A stretch of DNA of 64,000 nucleotides from NCBI GenBank assembly GCA_031395485.1, contig JANNUS010000010.1, forward strand, positions 186,001 to 250,000. Reading direction: 5' to 3'. Positions 49,292 to 58,743 of this stretch are shown piece by piece. The notes beneath the pieces are model-generated. The model made no database searches and was not told where the DNA came from. It saw nothing but the letters and a program-made list of their open reading frames with translations. Each line of letters begins with the position of its first letter. Within the stretch, counting starts at the first letter, position 1. A program made the translations under genes and the position numbers. The DNA comes from UBA2336 sp031395485. GTDB lineage: Bacteria > Bacteroidota > Bacteroidia > Cytophagales > Cyclobacteriaceae.

Positions 49292-52006
49292 ATGGATAAG
49301 TTCTCCTACATCTCGAATGCAGACGTTGGCTATCTCGACCAACTCTATCAAAATTATAAGAAAGACCCAACGGCTGTGGATTCCACCTGGCAGAAGTTTT
49401 TCGAAGGCTATGATTTTTCTCTTCAACGGTTTGGAGAAAACGGTGCCACGGAGGCGGGGCCCAGTATAAAGGAAACGCAAGTCCGCAACTTGATTTTTGC
49501 GTACCGGTCGTTTGGCCATCTTAAAGCCTTTACAAATCCGGTTCGTGAAAGACGCAACCACAGTGTAAATCTGGATCTTAAATTTTTTGGGTTATCGGAG
49601 GCGGATCTGGAATCTGAATTTGATGTGGCCGCAGAAATCGGCTTAACACGCACAACACTAAAAAAAATTGTTGAGAAACTGCAATTGGTTTATGTGGGGC
49701 CAATTGGGTTCGAGTATAACTACATCCGTAACGATGAAATACGTGCGTGGTTCGCAAATAAGTGTGAAGTAGAATATTACAGTCACAACCCCAGTCTTGA
49801 TGAGAAGAAGCGAATTTTATCTAAACTCAACGAAGCCGTTGTCTTTGAGAACTTCCTTCACACCAAATTTTTAGGACAGAAGCGCTTTTCATTAGAAGGC
49901 GGAGAGAATACAATTCCGGCATTAGATGCGATCATCAATAAGTTAGCGGAGTTCGATGTAAAAGAAGTAGTGATTGGTATGGCCCACCGTGGTCGTTTGA
50001 ATGTGCTTTCTAATATTCTGGGGAAAACGTACGAACAGATTTTTACAGAATTTGAAGGCAATGTAAATCCTGACATAACAATGGGAGATGGTGATGTGAA
50101 GTATCACTTGGGATACGCCAGTCACCTGAACACACCCTCTGGAAAGAAAATATATGTAAAGTTAACACCGAACCCTTCGCACCTTGAAGCGGTAGATCCG
50201 TTGGTGATTGGTTATACTCGAGGGCAAATTGATGATGAGTACAAAGGCGATTTGAAAAAGGCCATGGCTATTCTTATCCATGGAGATGCTGCACTTGCCG
50301 GACAAGGCATTGTGTATGAGATTGTGCAAATGTCGGGCTTGCCTGGCTATACTACGGGTGGCACTATTCACTTTGTGATCAACAACCAGATTGGCTTTAC
50401 TACTGATTTTGAAGATGGCCGCACGGCTATTTATTGTACGGATGTAGCTAAAATAATTGACGCCCCGGTACTGCACGTGAATGGTGATGATGCAGAAGCG
50501 GTAACGTTTTGTTCGAACTTAGCGGTGGAGTATCGCCAGAAATTTGGTCAGGATATTTTTATTGATATGCTCTGCTACCGCAGACATGGGCATAACGAAA
50601 GTGATGAACCAAAATTTACACAACCAAAATTATATAACATCATTGCGAAGCATCCGAATCCTCGCGAGTTGTACGTGAAGAAATTAGTAGCACGCGGAGT
50701 AGACGCTTCCATAGCGGATGAACTGGACAAGAATTTTCGCAATCAGTTGCAAGATCGATTGAACGAAGTGAAACAAAAACCACTTCCGTATAAAACTCAG
50801 AAAATTGAAGAAGAGTGGGAGCAGTTGCGCAAAGCGAAGCCGGAAGATTTTGATCAATCGCCCAAGACGGCCATTACGCAAGCTGCTGTTGATAAAGTTG
50901 GTAAGGCCTTGAGTACCATTCCGGATGGATTCAAACCTCTAAAGCAAATTGAAAAGCTATTAAAAGATCGCAAAACTGCCTTCTTTGAAGATAAGCAATT
51001 AGGGTGGGCCGAAGCAGAGTTGCTGGCCTATGGATCTATCATGTTAGATAAAATCCCTGTGCGCTTTACTGGTCAGGATGTGAAGCGCGGTACATTCTCT
51101 CATCGTCACGCGTACTTCTGGGACGCAAATACAAACGAAACATATTGTGGCCTCGATAATATAGAGAAGGGTCAGGAAAAATTTCATATTTATAATTCCC
51201 TGCTTTCTGAATTTGGTGTTCTGGGTTTTGAATATGGATATTCGATGGCTACGCCCCATTCACTTGTAGTTTGGGAGGCGCAGTTTGGCGACTTTGCCAA
51301 TGGTGCACAAGTAATGATTGATCAGTTTTTATCAAGTGCAGAATCAAAATGGCAACGACAAAATGGTATGGTCATGCTGTTACCGCATGGATATGAAGGG
51401 CAGGGTCCAGAACACTCGAATGCGCGCCCCGAGCGATTCTTACAATTATCGGCTGAGTACAATATGGTGGTGGCAAACATTACTACAGCGGCTAATATTT
51501 TTCACTTGTTGCGCAGACAAATAACGTGGGAGTTTCGCAAGCCCTGTATTGTTATGTCTCCAAAATCTTTACTACGGCATGCTGCTGTTTCATCTCCGGT
51601 AAAGGATTTTATTTCAGGAACATTCAATGAGGTGCTAGATGATCCTAATGTTGTTGCAAAAGATGTGAACAGAGTGATACTCTGTTCAGGAAAAATTTTC
51701 TTTGATCTGCAAGAAGTACAGCAAAAGAAAAAAATTAAGAATGCAGCCATTGTTCGACTCGAGCAGTTGCACCCTTTCCCGGAGAAACAATTGAATGCTG
51801 TGTTGAAGAAATATAAAAACCCGAAACTGGTGTGGGCACAAGAAGAGCCCTCCAATATGGGATACTGGAGTTACATATTGCGCTACATGTTTAAAGCAGG
51901 ATTGGAACTTGTAGCACGCAAAGCAAGTGCTTCCCCCGCTACCGGTTATTCGAAAGTTCACAAAGCGGAGCAAGAGAAAATTGTGAATCAGGCATTTGAA
52001 ATTTAA
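49292..52006 (+). CDS. sucA: 2-oxoglutarate dehydrogenase E1 component
   Basis: A 904-residue thiamine-diphosphate enzyme that decarboxylates 2-oxoglutarate in the TCA cycle and passes the succinyl group to E2. It has the short N-terminal helix region FSYISNADVGYLDQLYQNYK. The core includes VIGMAHRGRLNVLSNILGK, the ThDP motif HGDAALAGQGIVYE to NNQIGFTT, CYRRHGHNESDEP, SHRHAYFWD, and LLPHGYEGQGPEHSNARPER. Length is normal. sucB follows after 22 bp. Confidence 0.98.
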   Translation: MDKFSYISNADVGYLDQLYQNYKKDPTAVDSTWQKFFEGYDFSLQRFGENGATEAGPSIKETQVRNLIFAYRSFGHLKAFTNPVRERRNHSVNLDLKFFGLSEADLESEFDVAAEIGLTRTTLKKIVEKLQLVYVGPIGFEYNYIRNDEIRAWFANKCEVEYYSHNPSLDEKKRILSKLNEAVVFENFLHTKFLGQKRFSLEGGENTIPALDAIINKLAEFDVKEVVIGMAHRGRLNVLSNILGKTYEQIFTEFEGNVNPDITMGDGDVKYHLGYASHLNTPSGKKIYVKLTPNPSHLEAVDPLVIGYTRGQIDDEYKGDLKKAMAILIHGDAALAGQGIVYEIVQMSGLPGYTTGGTIHFVINNQIGFTTDFEDGRTAIYCTDVAKIIDAPVLHVNGDDAEAVTFCSNLAVEYRQKFGQDIFIDMLCYRRHGHNESDEPKFTQPKLYNIIAKHPNPRELYVKKLVARGVDASIADELDKNFRNQLQDRLNEVKQKPLPYKTQKIEEEWEQLRKAKPEDFDQSPKTAITQAAVDKVGKALSTIPDGFKPLKQIEKLLKDRKTAFFEDKQLGWAEAELLAYGSIMLDKIPVRFTGQDVKRGTFSHRHAYFWDANTNETYCGLDNIEKGQEKFHIYNSLLSEFGVLGFEYGYSMATPHSLVVWEAQFGDFANGAQVMIDQFLSSAESKWQRQNGMVMLLPHGYEGQGPEHSNARPERFLQLSAEYNMVVANITTAANIFHLLRRQITWEFRKPCIVMSPKSLLRHAAVSSPVKDFISGTFNEVLDDPNVVAKDVNRVILCSGKIFFDLQEVQQKKKIKNAAIVRLEQLHPFPEKQLNAVLKKYKNPKLVWAQEEPSNMGYWSYILRYMFKAGLELVARKASASPATGYSKVHKAEQEKIVNQAFEI

Positions 52007-52028
52007 TTAAACCCAAACAAGATATTAC

Positions 52029-53564
52029 ATGGCTATCCAAGTAAAAGTACCCACTGTAGGCGAATCCATTACCGAAGTAACGATTGCTAACTGGACAAAA
52101 AAAGATGGTGACGTTGTGCAGATGGATGAAGTAATTGCTGAACTCGAATCAGATAAAGCAACTTTCGAGTTGCCGGCTTCAGCTGCAGGTGTTCTTAGAA
52201 TAAGGAAACAAGCAGGAGAAACAGCTGCAATTGGTGAACTGATCTGTGAAATTGAAGAATTGGCAGGTGGCGCTGTGTCAGCATCGAAAGTTGAAAGCAA
52301 GGCAACTCCAGCGACTGCTTCAACTCCATCTACAGCACCAAAGGCTACGGGAGTTGTTAAAGAAATGAAAGTTCCTGCGGTTGGTGAGTCTATCACCGAA
52401 GTAACGATTTCGACCTGGTTGAAGAAAGAAGGTGACTTTGTGAAACTAGACGATATTATAGCAGAGGTAGAATCAGATAAAGCAACGTTTGAATTGCCTG
52501 CCGAAGCCAATGGTATTTTAAGAATTGTTGCGCAGGAAAAAACAACGCTTCCGATTGGTGGATTGATTTGTAAAATTGAAGTAATGGATGGGGTACCTGC
52601 TGGAGCATCAGCAACTTCATCTCCATCAGCAACCGCATCACCGAATTCTGCGGATAAGTCTTACGCAGCAGGTCATCCTTCACCAGCAGCAGCAAAAATT
52701 CTGGATGAAAAAGGTGTTGTCTCATCACAAGTTACAGGAAGTGGAGTAGGAGGACGCATTACAAAAGAGGATGCAGTAAAAGCACAAGTTGGTTCTCCGG
52801 GAAACCCAGCACCAGCAAAAGCTTCGGTACCATCGGGGCCACCGGTAATTTCAGGAGGAGTTGGTCGCAACAAGCGGGCAGAAAAAATGACTTCGTTGCG
52901 CAAGACGATTGCCAAACGTTTGGTATCGGTGAAAAATGAAACAGCCATGCTCACTACTTTCAACGAAGTGGACATGAAGCCTGTGATGGATTTGCGTTCC
53001 AAGTACAAAGATAAATTCAAAGAAAAATATGGAGTAGGGCTCGGCTTTATGTCATTCTTCACAAAGGCTGTTTGTGTTGCGCTTAAAGAGTGGCCCGCAG
53101 TTAACGCTCAGATTAATGGTGATGAGGCAATCTATCATGACTATTGTGATGTTTCGATTGCAGTCTCTACTCCGCGTGGTTTAGTAGTTCCTGTAATTCG
53201 TAATGCAGAGTCGTTATCGTTCGATCAGATTGAAATGGAAATAGGACGTCTTGCTGCCAGAGGTCGCGATGGAAAACTTTCCATTGATGAAATGCAAGGC
53301 GGAACATTCTCCATCACTAACGGTGGTGTGTTTGGCTCGATGTTGTCAACGCCAATTTTAAATCCTCCGCAGTCTGCGATTTTGGGTATGCATAACATTG
53401 TTGAACGCGCTGTTGTAAAAGATGGTGTGGTGGTTGTGAGGCCGATTATGTACTTGGCACTTTCGTATGATCACCGAATTGTAGATGGAAGAGAATCCGT
53501 GAGCTTCTTAGTGAGAGTGAAAGAATTGTTGGAAGATCCGGGAAGATTGATTTTGGGTGTATAA
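52029..53564 (+). CDS. sucB: Dihydrolipoyllysine-residue succinyltransferase (E2) with two tandem lipoyl domains
   Basis: A 511-residue E2 core subunit. Unlike E. coli SucB (one lipoyl domain, about 405 residues), it has two. Domain 1 (about 2-76) has the lipoyl lysine K43 and domain 2 (about 113-185) has K151, both in ESDKATFELPA. Pro/Ala/Ser linkers separate them from the E3-binding domain (about 215-250, AAKILDEKGV, GRITKEDAV) and the catalytic domain (about 280-511), with the His/Asp site in YDHRIVDGRE. Co-transcription with sucA is likely. The succinyl specificity rests on the sucA neighbour. Confidence 0.96.
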   Translation: MAIQVKVPTVGESITEVTIANWTKKDGDVVQMDEVIAELESDKATFELPASAAGVLRIRKQAGETAAIGELICEIEELAGGAVSASKVESKATPATASTPSTAPKATGVVKEMKVPAVGESITEVTISTWLKKEGDFVKLDDIIAEVESDKATFELPAEANGILRIVAQEKTTLPIGGLICKIEVMDGVPAGASATSSPSATASPNSADKSYAAGHPSPAAAKILDEKGVVSSQVTGSGVGGRITKEDAVKAQVGSPGNPAPAKASVPSGPPVISGGVGRNKRAEKMTSLRKTIAKRLVSVKNETAMLTTFNEVDMKPVMDLRSKYKDKFKEKYGVGLGFMSFFTKAVCVALKEWPAVNAQINGDEAIYHDYCDVSIAVSTPRGLVVPVIRNAESLSFDQIEMEIGRLAARGRDGKLSIDEMQGGTFSITNGGVFGSMLSTPILNPPQSAILGMHNIVERAVVKDGVVVVRPIMYLALSYDHRIVDGRESVSFLVRVKELLEDPGRLILGV

Positions 53565-53582
53565 GAAATTGAAATTTTTATA

Positions 53583-53663
53583 AACTCTGCGGCCTCTGTG
53601 TGAATTCCTCTGTGACCTCTGCGGTAAAATGAACCGCAAAGACCGCTAAGAAAATCGCAGAGT
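53583..53663. repeat. Palindrome-ended dispersed repeat (CTCTGCG...CGCAGAG type), copy 2
   Basis: Between sucB and lpd lies CTCTGCGGCCTCTGTGTGAA, continuing through a GGTAAAATGAACCGCAAAGA core to CGCAGAG. It is the opposite-orientation relative of 12004-12095. Confidence 0.8.
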
Positions 53664-53692
53664 AAAGTTTTTTTTGAATAAACCTTTTTAGT

Positions 53693-55090
53693 ATGCAATA
53701 CAACGTCACTGTTATTGGCTCCGGGCCTGGAGGATATGTTGCCGCGATTCGCTGCGCACAGTTAGGATTTAAAACCGCTATCATTGAAAAATATGATACA
53801 CTGGGTGGTACATGTTTAAATGTTGGCTGTATTCCTTCAAAGGCACTGTTGGATTCTTCCGAGCATTTTTATAATGCCGGCCACTCGTTTAAGCAGCACG
53901 GCATTGATATTTCTGAGCCCAAAGCGAACATCGCGCAAATGATTAAGCGCAAAGGTGATGTGGTGAAGCAAACATGCGATGGCATTGTATACCTGATGAA
54001 GAAGAATAAAATTGATGTGCTGACAGGAATGGGTTCTTTTGTTGATAAGAACACAATCAAAATCCTTGGAAAAGATGGAAAGGAAAAGACCATCACCACC
54101 GAGAAAGTAATTATTGCTACAGGTTCAAAGCCAACGCCTTTACCTTTTGCAGCGTTCGATAAGAAAAGAATTATTTCCAGCACGGAAGCATTGGAGTTAA
54201 AAGAAATTCCGAAGCACTTGATTGTAATCGGTGGAGGTGTGATTGGAATGGAGTTAGGTTCGGTATATGCGCGTATTGGTTCGAAAGTTACGGTAGTCGA
54301 GTTTTTGGATAGCCTCATTCCTACCATGGATGGAACAATGGGCAAAGAGCTGTTGAAGATTGCCAAGAAGTTAGGGATGGAAGTTTACTTAGGCCACAAA
54401 GTGACATCACTCGAAAACAAAGGCAAAGAAGTAGCACTAAAGGCAGAAGATAAAAGCGGAAAAGTGCTGGAGTTGAAGGGTGATTATTGTCTGGTGAGTA
54501 TTGGTCGCAGACCGTACACTGAGGGACTTGGATTGGATAAAATTGGTATTGAAACTGTGAAGGGTCAGATACCTGTAGACGACCACCTGAAAACAAAAGT
54601 TGACAACATCTATGCAATCGGTGATGTAGTGCGAGGTGCTATGCTGGCACACAAAGCCGAAGAGGAAGGCGTGATGGTTGCCGAGCAGATGGCCGGACAA
54701 AAGCCACACATTAATTATAATTTGATTCCCGGGGTAGTGTACACGTGGCCGGAAGTGGCTAGCGTAGGCTCTACGGAGGAGCAATTGAAGCAAGCTGGTC
54801 GTGCGTATAAAGTTGGGAACTTTCCATACAAAGCATTGGGCCGTGCCCGTGCATCGATGGATACGGACGGTCTTGTAAAAATATTAGCCGATAAAAACAC
54901 CGATGAAATTTTGGGTGCTCATATCATTGGTGCCCGTGCTGCCGACATGATTGCTGCAGGCGTTACAGCAATGGAGTTCCGCGCTTCGGCTGAAGATGTT
55001 TCACGCATGTCACATGCACACCCTACGTATATGGAGGCGTTTAAGGAGGCATGTTTGGCTGCTACCGCGAATAGGCCAATTCATATGTAG
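53693..55090 (+). CDS. lpdA: Dihydrolipoamide dehydrogenase (E3)
   Basis: A 465-residue FAD flavoprotein that reoxidises dihydrolipoamide on E2 and reduces NAD. The FAD motif GSGPGGYVAAI is at 9-19; the redox disulfide C41/C46 is in GGTCLNVGCIPSK; the NAD motif GGGVIGMELGSVYARIG is near 180; the second FAD site IYAIGDVVRGAMLAHKA and the C-terminal His-Glu dyad in SHAHPTYMEAFKEA are intact. It lies 128 bp after sucB, with a repeat in between, and completes the 2-oxoglutarate dehydrogenase set. Confidence 0.97.
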   Translation: MQYNVTVIGSGPGGYVAAIRCAQLGFKTAIIEKYDTLGGTCLNVGCIPSKALLDSSEHFYNAGHSFKQHGIDISEPKANIAQMIKRKGDVVKQTCDGIVYLMKKNKIDVLTGMGSFVDKNTIKILGKDGKEKTITTEKVIIATGSKPTPLPFAAFDKKRIISSTEALELKEIPKHLIVIGGGVIGMELGSVYARIGSKVTVVEFLDSLIPTMDGTMGKELLKIAKKLGMEVYLGHKVTSLENKGKEVALKAEDKSGKVLELKGDYCLVSIGRRPYTEGLGLDKIGIETVKGQIPVDDHLKTKVDNIYAIGDVVRGAMLAHKAEEEGVMVAEQMAGQKPHINYNLIPGVVYTWPEVASVGSTEEQLKQAGRAYKVGNFPYKALGRARASMDTDGLVKILADKNTDEILGAHIIGARAADMIAAGVTAMEFRASAEDVSRMSHAHPTYMEAFKEACLAATANRPIHM

Positions 55091-55146
55091 GGTATTTTTA
55101 GGACACGGAGTGCACGCTGAATTAAAATTAAAATAGGACAGTTTAG

Positions 55147-55436
55147 TTATCGCTTAGCAAGTCCTCGCACAATTTCAAGTGCTTTATCAATTTCAGCCTC
55201 GCTATTAAAAATGTGGGTGCAATGTCTCACTCCAAATTGAGACCCCATGGTGCGAGGTCGCATTCTTCCCTTTTCCCAAAAGCTGTCTTGCAGTTCTGTT
55301 ACATGTTCGGCCAGGTAGCGCGTATGTTCTGTCATCTTTTCTACCACAATGCGCGGCATGCACCTACCGTGCCCGGATTAAAAAAAACAGAGTGGTCAGC
55401 CAACATAAATTGCTTTCGAATTTTATTCCAATAGTC
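55147..55436 (-). pseudogene. Remnant of a class V (isopenicillin-N-epimerase-like) aminotransferase
   Basis: Reading the minus strand from 55436, one frame gives DYWNKIRKQFMLADHSVFFN followed by PGTVGAC, an N-terminal region typical of class V PLP enzymes. At about 55355 one base is missing and the protein continues in the next frame as PRIVVEKMTEHTRYLAEH. The end reads FGVRHCTHIFNSEAEIDKAL and stops at 55147, which is the C-terminal region of the same family. About 300 residues of the catalytic core, including the PLP lysine, are absent. It is a deleted and frameshifted relic. Confidence 0.8.
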
Positions 55437-55509
55437 AGCATGATATTATAAATGTATGGAATTATTCAGGCGACTCGTCCAAGCCAAAGCAACCCGTAAT
55501 TTTTGATAT

Positions 55510-56439
55510 TTATTTATTACTCGTGTTATTCAATGGAATACTATAGACTAATCTAATGGATGCCAGTGAGCCGCTGTTGAAATTTACGTTCTTCTGCACT
55601 CGATCATCACCAAAACCAACAATACTCAGACGGAAGTCTAATTTCTGATTCTCATCATACTGGGCATACGTACGATTTAGGGAGTAACCGAATCGAGTTT
55701 CTACATGAAGATTGCCAATCATCTTCCATCGTACAAAAAGAGATTCATCTATACTGTTGCGTTCAATGTAATCAGTTTTGAATTCGGCTTGATTGATCCG
55801 ATAGGTGGTGGTGAATCCAAAATGGCTGGCACCAATGGTAAGGCGTTCGCTGATCTTGTAACTGACCTTTAGATTAATGGGTAACATGCCCGTAATATTC
55901 CAACGATCACTCAATTGCCAGTCTGCAAAAATCAGGGGTACCAGCAACGGGCCGAAAAGTTCACCATTGTACAAGGCTCCAAACCGCATCAACAAACGTT
56001 GATTAAAGCGATGTTCATACAAACCGATAGTCCCGAGTTGCCAGTTCTTGCGATCGCTTCCCTTGAAGTCGGTTGTATAGCGTGGCACGAACAGAAGCTG
56101 GAATCCATTTCGATCATTTAGTTTTTGTGCTATACCTGTTTGAAAGATGAATGAATGCAGCCTCATAGATGTAATCATGTCCGATGGCTCTGGAGCAAGG
56201 TCATTTTTCGTTGAATGCAAGGAATATGTGAAGTCGTTAAACCAGATTGTTTTATTGCTGCAAACAATTGGGATTTTTAAATTTATCAACGTACCAGACT
56301 CCATTGCTTTTCCACCAAGTGGTTCTTGGTAGGCAGCAGGAGGACCATAAAACCCTGAAATCGTAAATAGATCGATGGAAGGCTGTGCGTGCAGAACTAT
56401 TGAAAGGCAACAGCCAAGCAGGATTATACCAAACCTCAT
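55510..56439 (-). CDS. Outer membrane beta-barrel protein (DUF6268-like)
   Basis: A 309-residue protein with a signal peptide (MRFGIILLGCCLSIVLHAQ). The mature part alternates polar and hydrophobic residues in about a dozen predicted beta strands (for example LLMRFGALYNGELFG and LTIGASHFGFTTTYRI), and ends in ASIRLVYSIPL. It resembles DUF6268 proteins, which occur in Bacteroidota outer membranes. Function is unknown. It follows lnb on the same strand with a 60-bp gap. Confidence 0.72.
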   Translation of the reverse strand: MRFGIILLGCCLSIVLHAQPSIDLFTISGFYGPPAAYQEPLGGKAMESGTLINLKIPIVCSNKTIWFNDFTYSLHSTKNDLAPEPSDMITSMRLHSFIFQTGIAQKLNDRNGFQLLFVPRYTTDFKGSDRKNWQLGTIGLYEHRFNQRLLMRFGALYNGELFGPLLVPLIFADWQLSDRWNITGMLPINLKVSYKISERLTIGASHFGFTTTYRINQAEFKTDYIERNSIDESLFVRWKMIGNLHVETRFGYSLNRTYAQYDENQKLDFRLSIVGFGDDRVQKNVNFNSGSLASIRLVYSIPLNNTSNK

Positions 56440-56499
56440 AATCTAAATATAGCCAATTCTACTTTTTTGCTGGCAAATCAGGATGTGATGTATTACAAA

Positions 56500-57648
56500 T
56501 CATCTCAACCGATACTGGGTAAACGCCCTCAAGCCCAATGCCATCACGAGCGGAACAAGAGTGTAATTAAGTTTCTGTGGCAATAGTGGCCACACTAAAA
56601 GTGTGAGTACGCATATTACCGCGGTAATAAAAAAATATTGTTTCAACCACTTCGGACTTTTATAAAATGCAACCACGACCATCAGGTGTGTTGGTAGAGC
56701 CCATAGTAGATTGAAATTATTCGCAGCGGCTTTATGATTGGTGGCTACCCATAATAAAAAGAGTAAAAGTCCTACCAATCCGGCAACACCAAACAATGTA
56801 GCATCGAACCAAGTTGATAATTTCTTTCGCTTGAAGTCAAACACGCTCAACAGCAATGCAATAACCGCCACGAAAATGAAGACATTCATTGGATGAAACA
56901 GACTTCTTGGATAATTCTCTTCACGACTCTCGTAAACATTTATTTTTTCGTTTACAATGGGTGTGCTGCTCATACTTGCATGATCGAAAGATGACTCAAT
57001 GTAATCGGGTAAGAACATGTATTCGTAGGGCGAGGCTTTTTTATCCATAGGAAGCCCCAAACAGATGTCGATTCCTAAATCGCCCCATGGCTGATGCTTT
57101 AAATAAATATCGGTAAGCTCGCGAATGCTGTAATCGGTTTTAATGTATGAATCATCAAACTTTACGGTGTCGCCAAAAACTTTAACCATCACATCGCGAA
57201 TACGCGTTGCGCAATTGTCATAGAAATAATCGTAGAGGTAGCTTCTGTTTTCGGACTGGGCATTCCAATGAAGATACTCGAACAAACGTTGTTTCTGAGT
57301 GCCTGATAAATTCAATACCTGCTCATGTATGTAGCGATTGTGACCGATGTAGTGATCACGGAATAAATCATATGGATACACTCCTAACATGTAATTGTTC
57401 CTTCCACGCACGAAATTCAGATAGAAATTTGGCTGATCGAAGTCAAATACACCCCAGTTAAATGCCAGGTCAAGCCCATTCATAGGATCGTAAACTCGCA
57501 TAGCGCTATGGCCGAATGCTGAGTACACTTCGCCTTGAAACGGACCGAGTGTTAGTACAGAAATTTCGGCTGAATCGGATAGTTGGGTTGGCTGTGCGTG
57601 CGCAAAGATTGTTATTAACAGAAGGGCAATTATGACAAATCGTTTCAT
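56500..57648 (-). CDS. lnb: Lipoprotein N-acyltransferase Lnb-like (DUF4105 domain plus five TM helices)
   Basis: A 382-residue protein (ATG 57648; signal peptide 1-18). The periplasmic N-terminal domain (about 25-250) has the DUF4105/Lnb_N blocks GEVYSAFGHSAMRVYD (H47), NWGVFDFDQPNFYLNF, and YDYFYDNCATRIRD (C146), the likely active-site residues. The C-terminal 130 residues form five membrane helices. The family has been shown in Bacteroides to N-acylate lipoproteins, a role played by Lnt elsewhere. This window encodes at least six lipoproteins that would be substrates. It is divergent from the radical SAM gene. Confidence 0.82.
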   Translation of the reverse strand: MKRFVIIALLLITIFAHAQPTQLSDSAEISVLTLGPFQGEVYSAFGHSAMRVYDPMNGLDLAFNWGVFDFDQPNFYLNFVRGRNNYMLGVYPYDLFRDHYIGHNRYIHEQVLNLSGTQKQRLFEYLHWNAQSENRSYLYDYFYDNCATRIRDVMVKVFGDTVKFDDSYIKTDYSIRELTDIYLKHQPWGDLGIDICLGLPMDKKASPYEYMFLPDYIESSFDHASMSSTPIVNEKINVYESREENYPRSLFHPMNVFIFVAVIALLLSVFDFKRKKLSTWFDATLFGVAGLVGLLLFLLWVATNHKAAANNFNLLWALPTHLMVVVAFYKSPKWLKQYFFITAVICVLTLLVWPLLPQKLNYTLVPLVMALGLRAFTQYRLR

Positions 57649-57709
57649 ACTCAAATTTGAACCGGTAAGATAAATACAATTTGATTTGTTTTCCTTTTAT
57701 CTTGGCAGC

Positions 57710-58732
57710 ATGATTGGAGGTTTTCGCGATGGATTGAATGTTGCATCAAGGCTTTCCTTAAAAAAGGCGTGGAATGCATCTTCTATTTTAGGAAGCTATT
57801 ACAAATCCCGGATCACCAGCGTACCTGCTATCACAGGTTTACCAATTAGTATTTCCGTTGAGCCCACCACCAGTTGTAACCTGCGTTGCCCGGAATGCCC
57901 AAGCGGTTTGCGTTCGTTTACCAGGCCGACCGGAATGCTGCAACAACAAATGTTTGAAAGGGCAATCAGCCAGTTGAAGGATACACTTACCTACCTCACT
58001 TTTTACTTTCAAGGCGAGCCATATTTGAATCCACAATTTTTAGAGATGGTGAAGTACGCTTCTTCACAAGGAATTTATACTGCGACTTCTACGAATGCTC
58101 ATTTTTTAAAAGATGATGTTGCGAGGCAAACTGTTGAATCGGGGTTAGATCGCTTGATTATTTCAATTGATGGGACTAGCCAGGATACCTATGAATCGTA
58201 TCGGGTAGGAGGAGATTTATCGAAAGTAATAGAGGGGACGAAGAATATTATTGCCTGGAAGAAGAAACTGAAATCATTAACCCCGCATGTAATTTTTCAA
58301 TTTTTAGTGGTGCGTCCCAATGAGCATCAAATACCCGAAGTGTATAGTTTGGCGGATGAATTGGGGGTTGATCAAGTAGTATTGAAAACTGCACAGATCT
58401 ATGATTATAAGCATGGCTCTGATTTAATTCCAGTACAGGAAAAATATTCACGTTACCGCAAATTAGCGGATGGTTCGTATGGAATAAAAAATGATCTCGA
58501 CAATCACTGTTGGAAAATGTGGCACAGTTGTGTAATCACTTGGGATGGAAAGGTAGTGCCCTGTTGCTTCGACAAGGATGCTCACTTTGTATTAGGCGAT
58601 TTAATTGAGCAATCGTTTAAAGAAATCTGGTTTGGAGAAAAGTACAATCACTTTCGGGCATCCTTGCTAAAATCGAGAAGTGAAATCGAGATTTGTAAGA
58701 ATTGCACAGAAGGAACAAAGGTGTGGGCATAA
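57710..58732 (+). CDS. Radical SAM/SPASM domain protein
   Basis: A 340-residue enzyme if started at ATG 57710 (MIGGFRDGLNVASRL); an upstream in-frame start adds eight residues. The radical SAM cluster motif is EPTTSCNLRCPECPSG (C56, C60, C63). A GEP-like motif, YFQGEPYLNP, follows. The C-terminal SPASM-type region has HSCVITWDGKVVPCCFDKD and ICKNCTEG, which would hold a further [4Fe-4S] cluster. These enzymes modify peptides or small molecules. No precursor peptide gene is evident next to it, so the substrate is not known. Confidence 0.87.
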   Translation: MIGGFRDGLNVASRLSLKKAWNASSILGSYYKSRITSVPAITGLPISISVEPTTSCNLRCPECPSGLRSFTRPTGMLQQQMFERAISQLKDTLTYLTFYFQGEPYLNPQFLEMVKYASSQGIYTATSTNAHFLKDDVARQTVESGLDRLIISIDGTSQDTYESYRVGGDLSKVIEGTKNIIAWKKKLKSLTPHVIFQFLVVRPNEHQIPEVYSLADELGVDQVVLKTAQIYDYKHGSDLIPVQEKYSRYRKLADGSYGIKNDLDNHCWKMWHSCVITWDGKVVPCCFDKDAHFVLGDLIEQSFKEIWFGEKYNHFRASLLKSRSEIEICKNCTEGTKVWA

Positions 58733-58743
58733 ACGCTGCCCAA

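Noticed and set aside
52025..52510. 161-codon minus-strand frame opposite sucB
   Set aside because: Its internal repeat simply mirrors the two lipoyl domains of sucB on the other strand.
53869..54366. 165-codon minus-strand frame opposite lpdA
   Set aside because: Shadow of lpdA; low-complexity Ser/Ile/Pro composition typical of antisense frames.
57686..58732. Radical SAM gene as part of a RiPP peptide-modification cluster
   Set aside because: No precursor peptide, protease or transporter of that kind is adjacent; neighbours are the Lnb-like gene and an M1 peptidase on the other strand.
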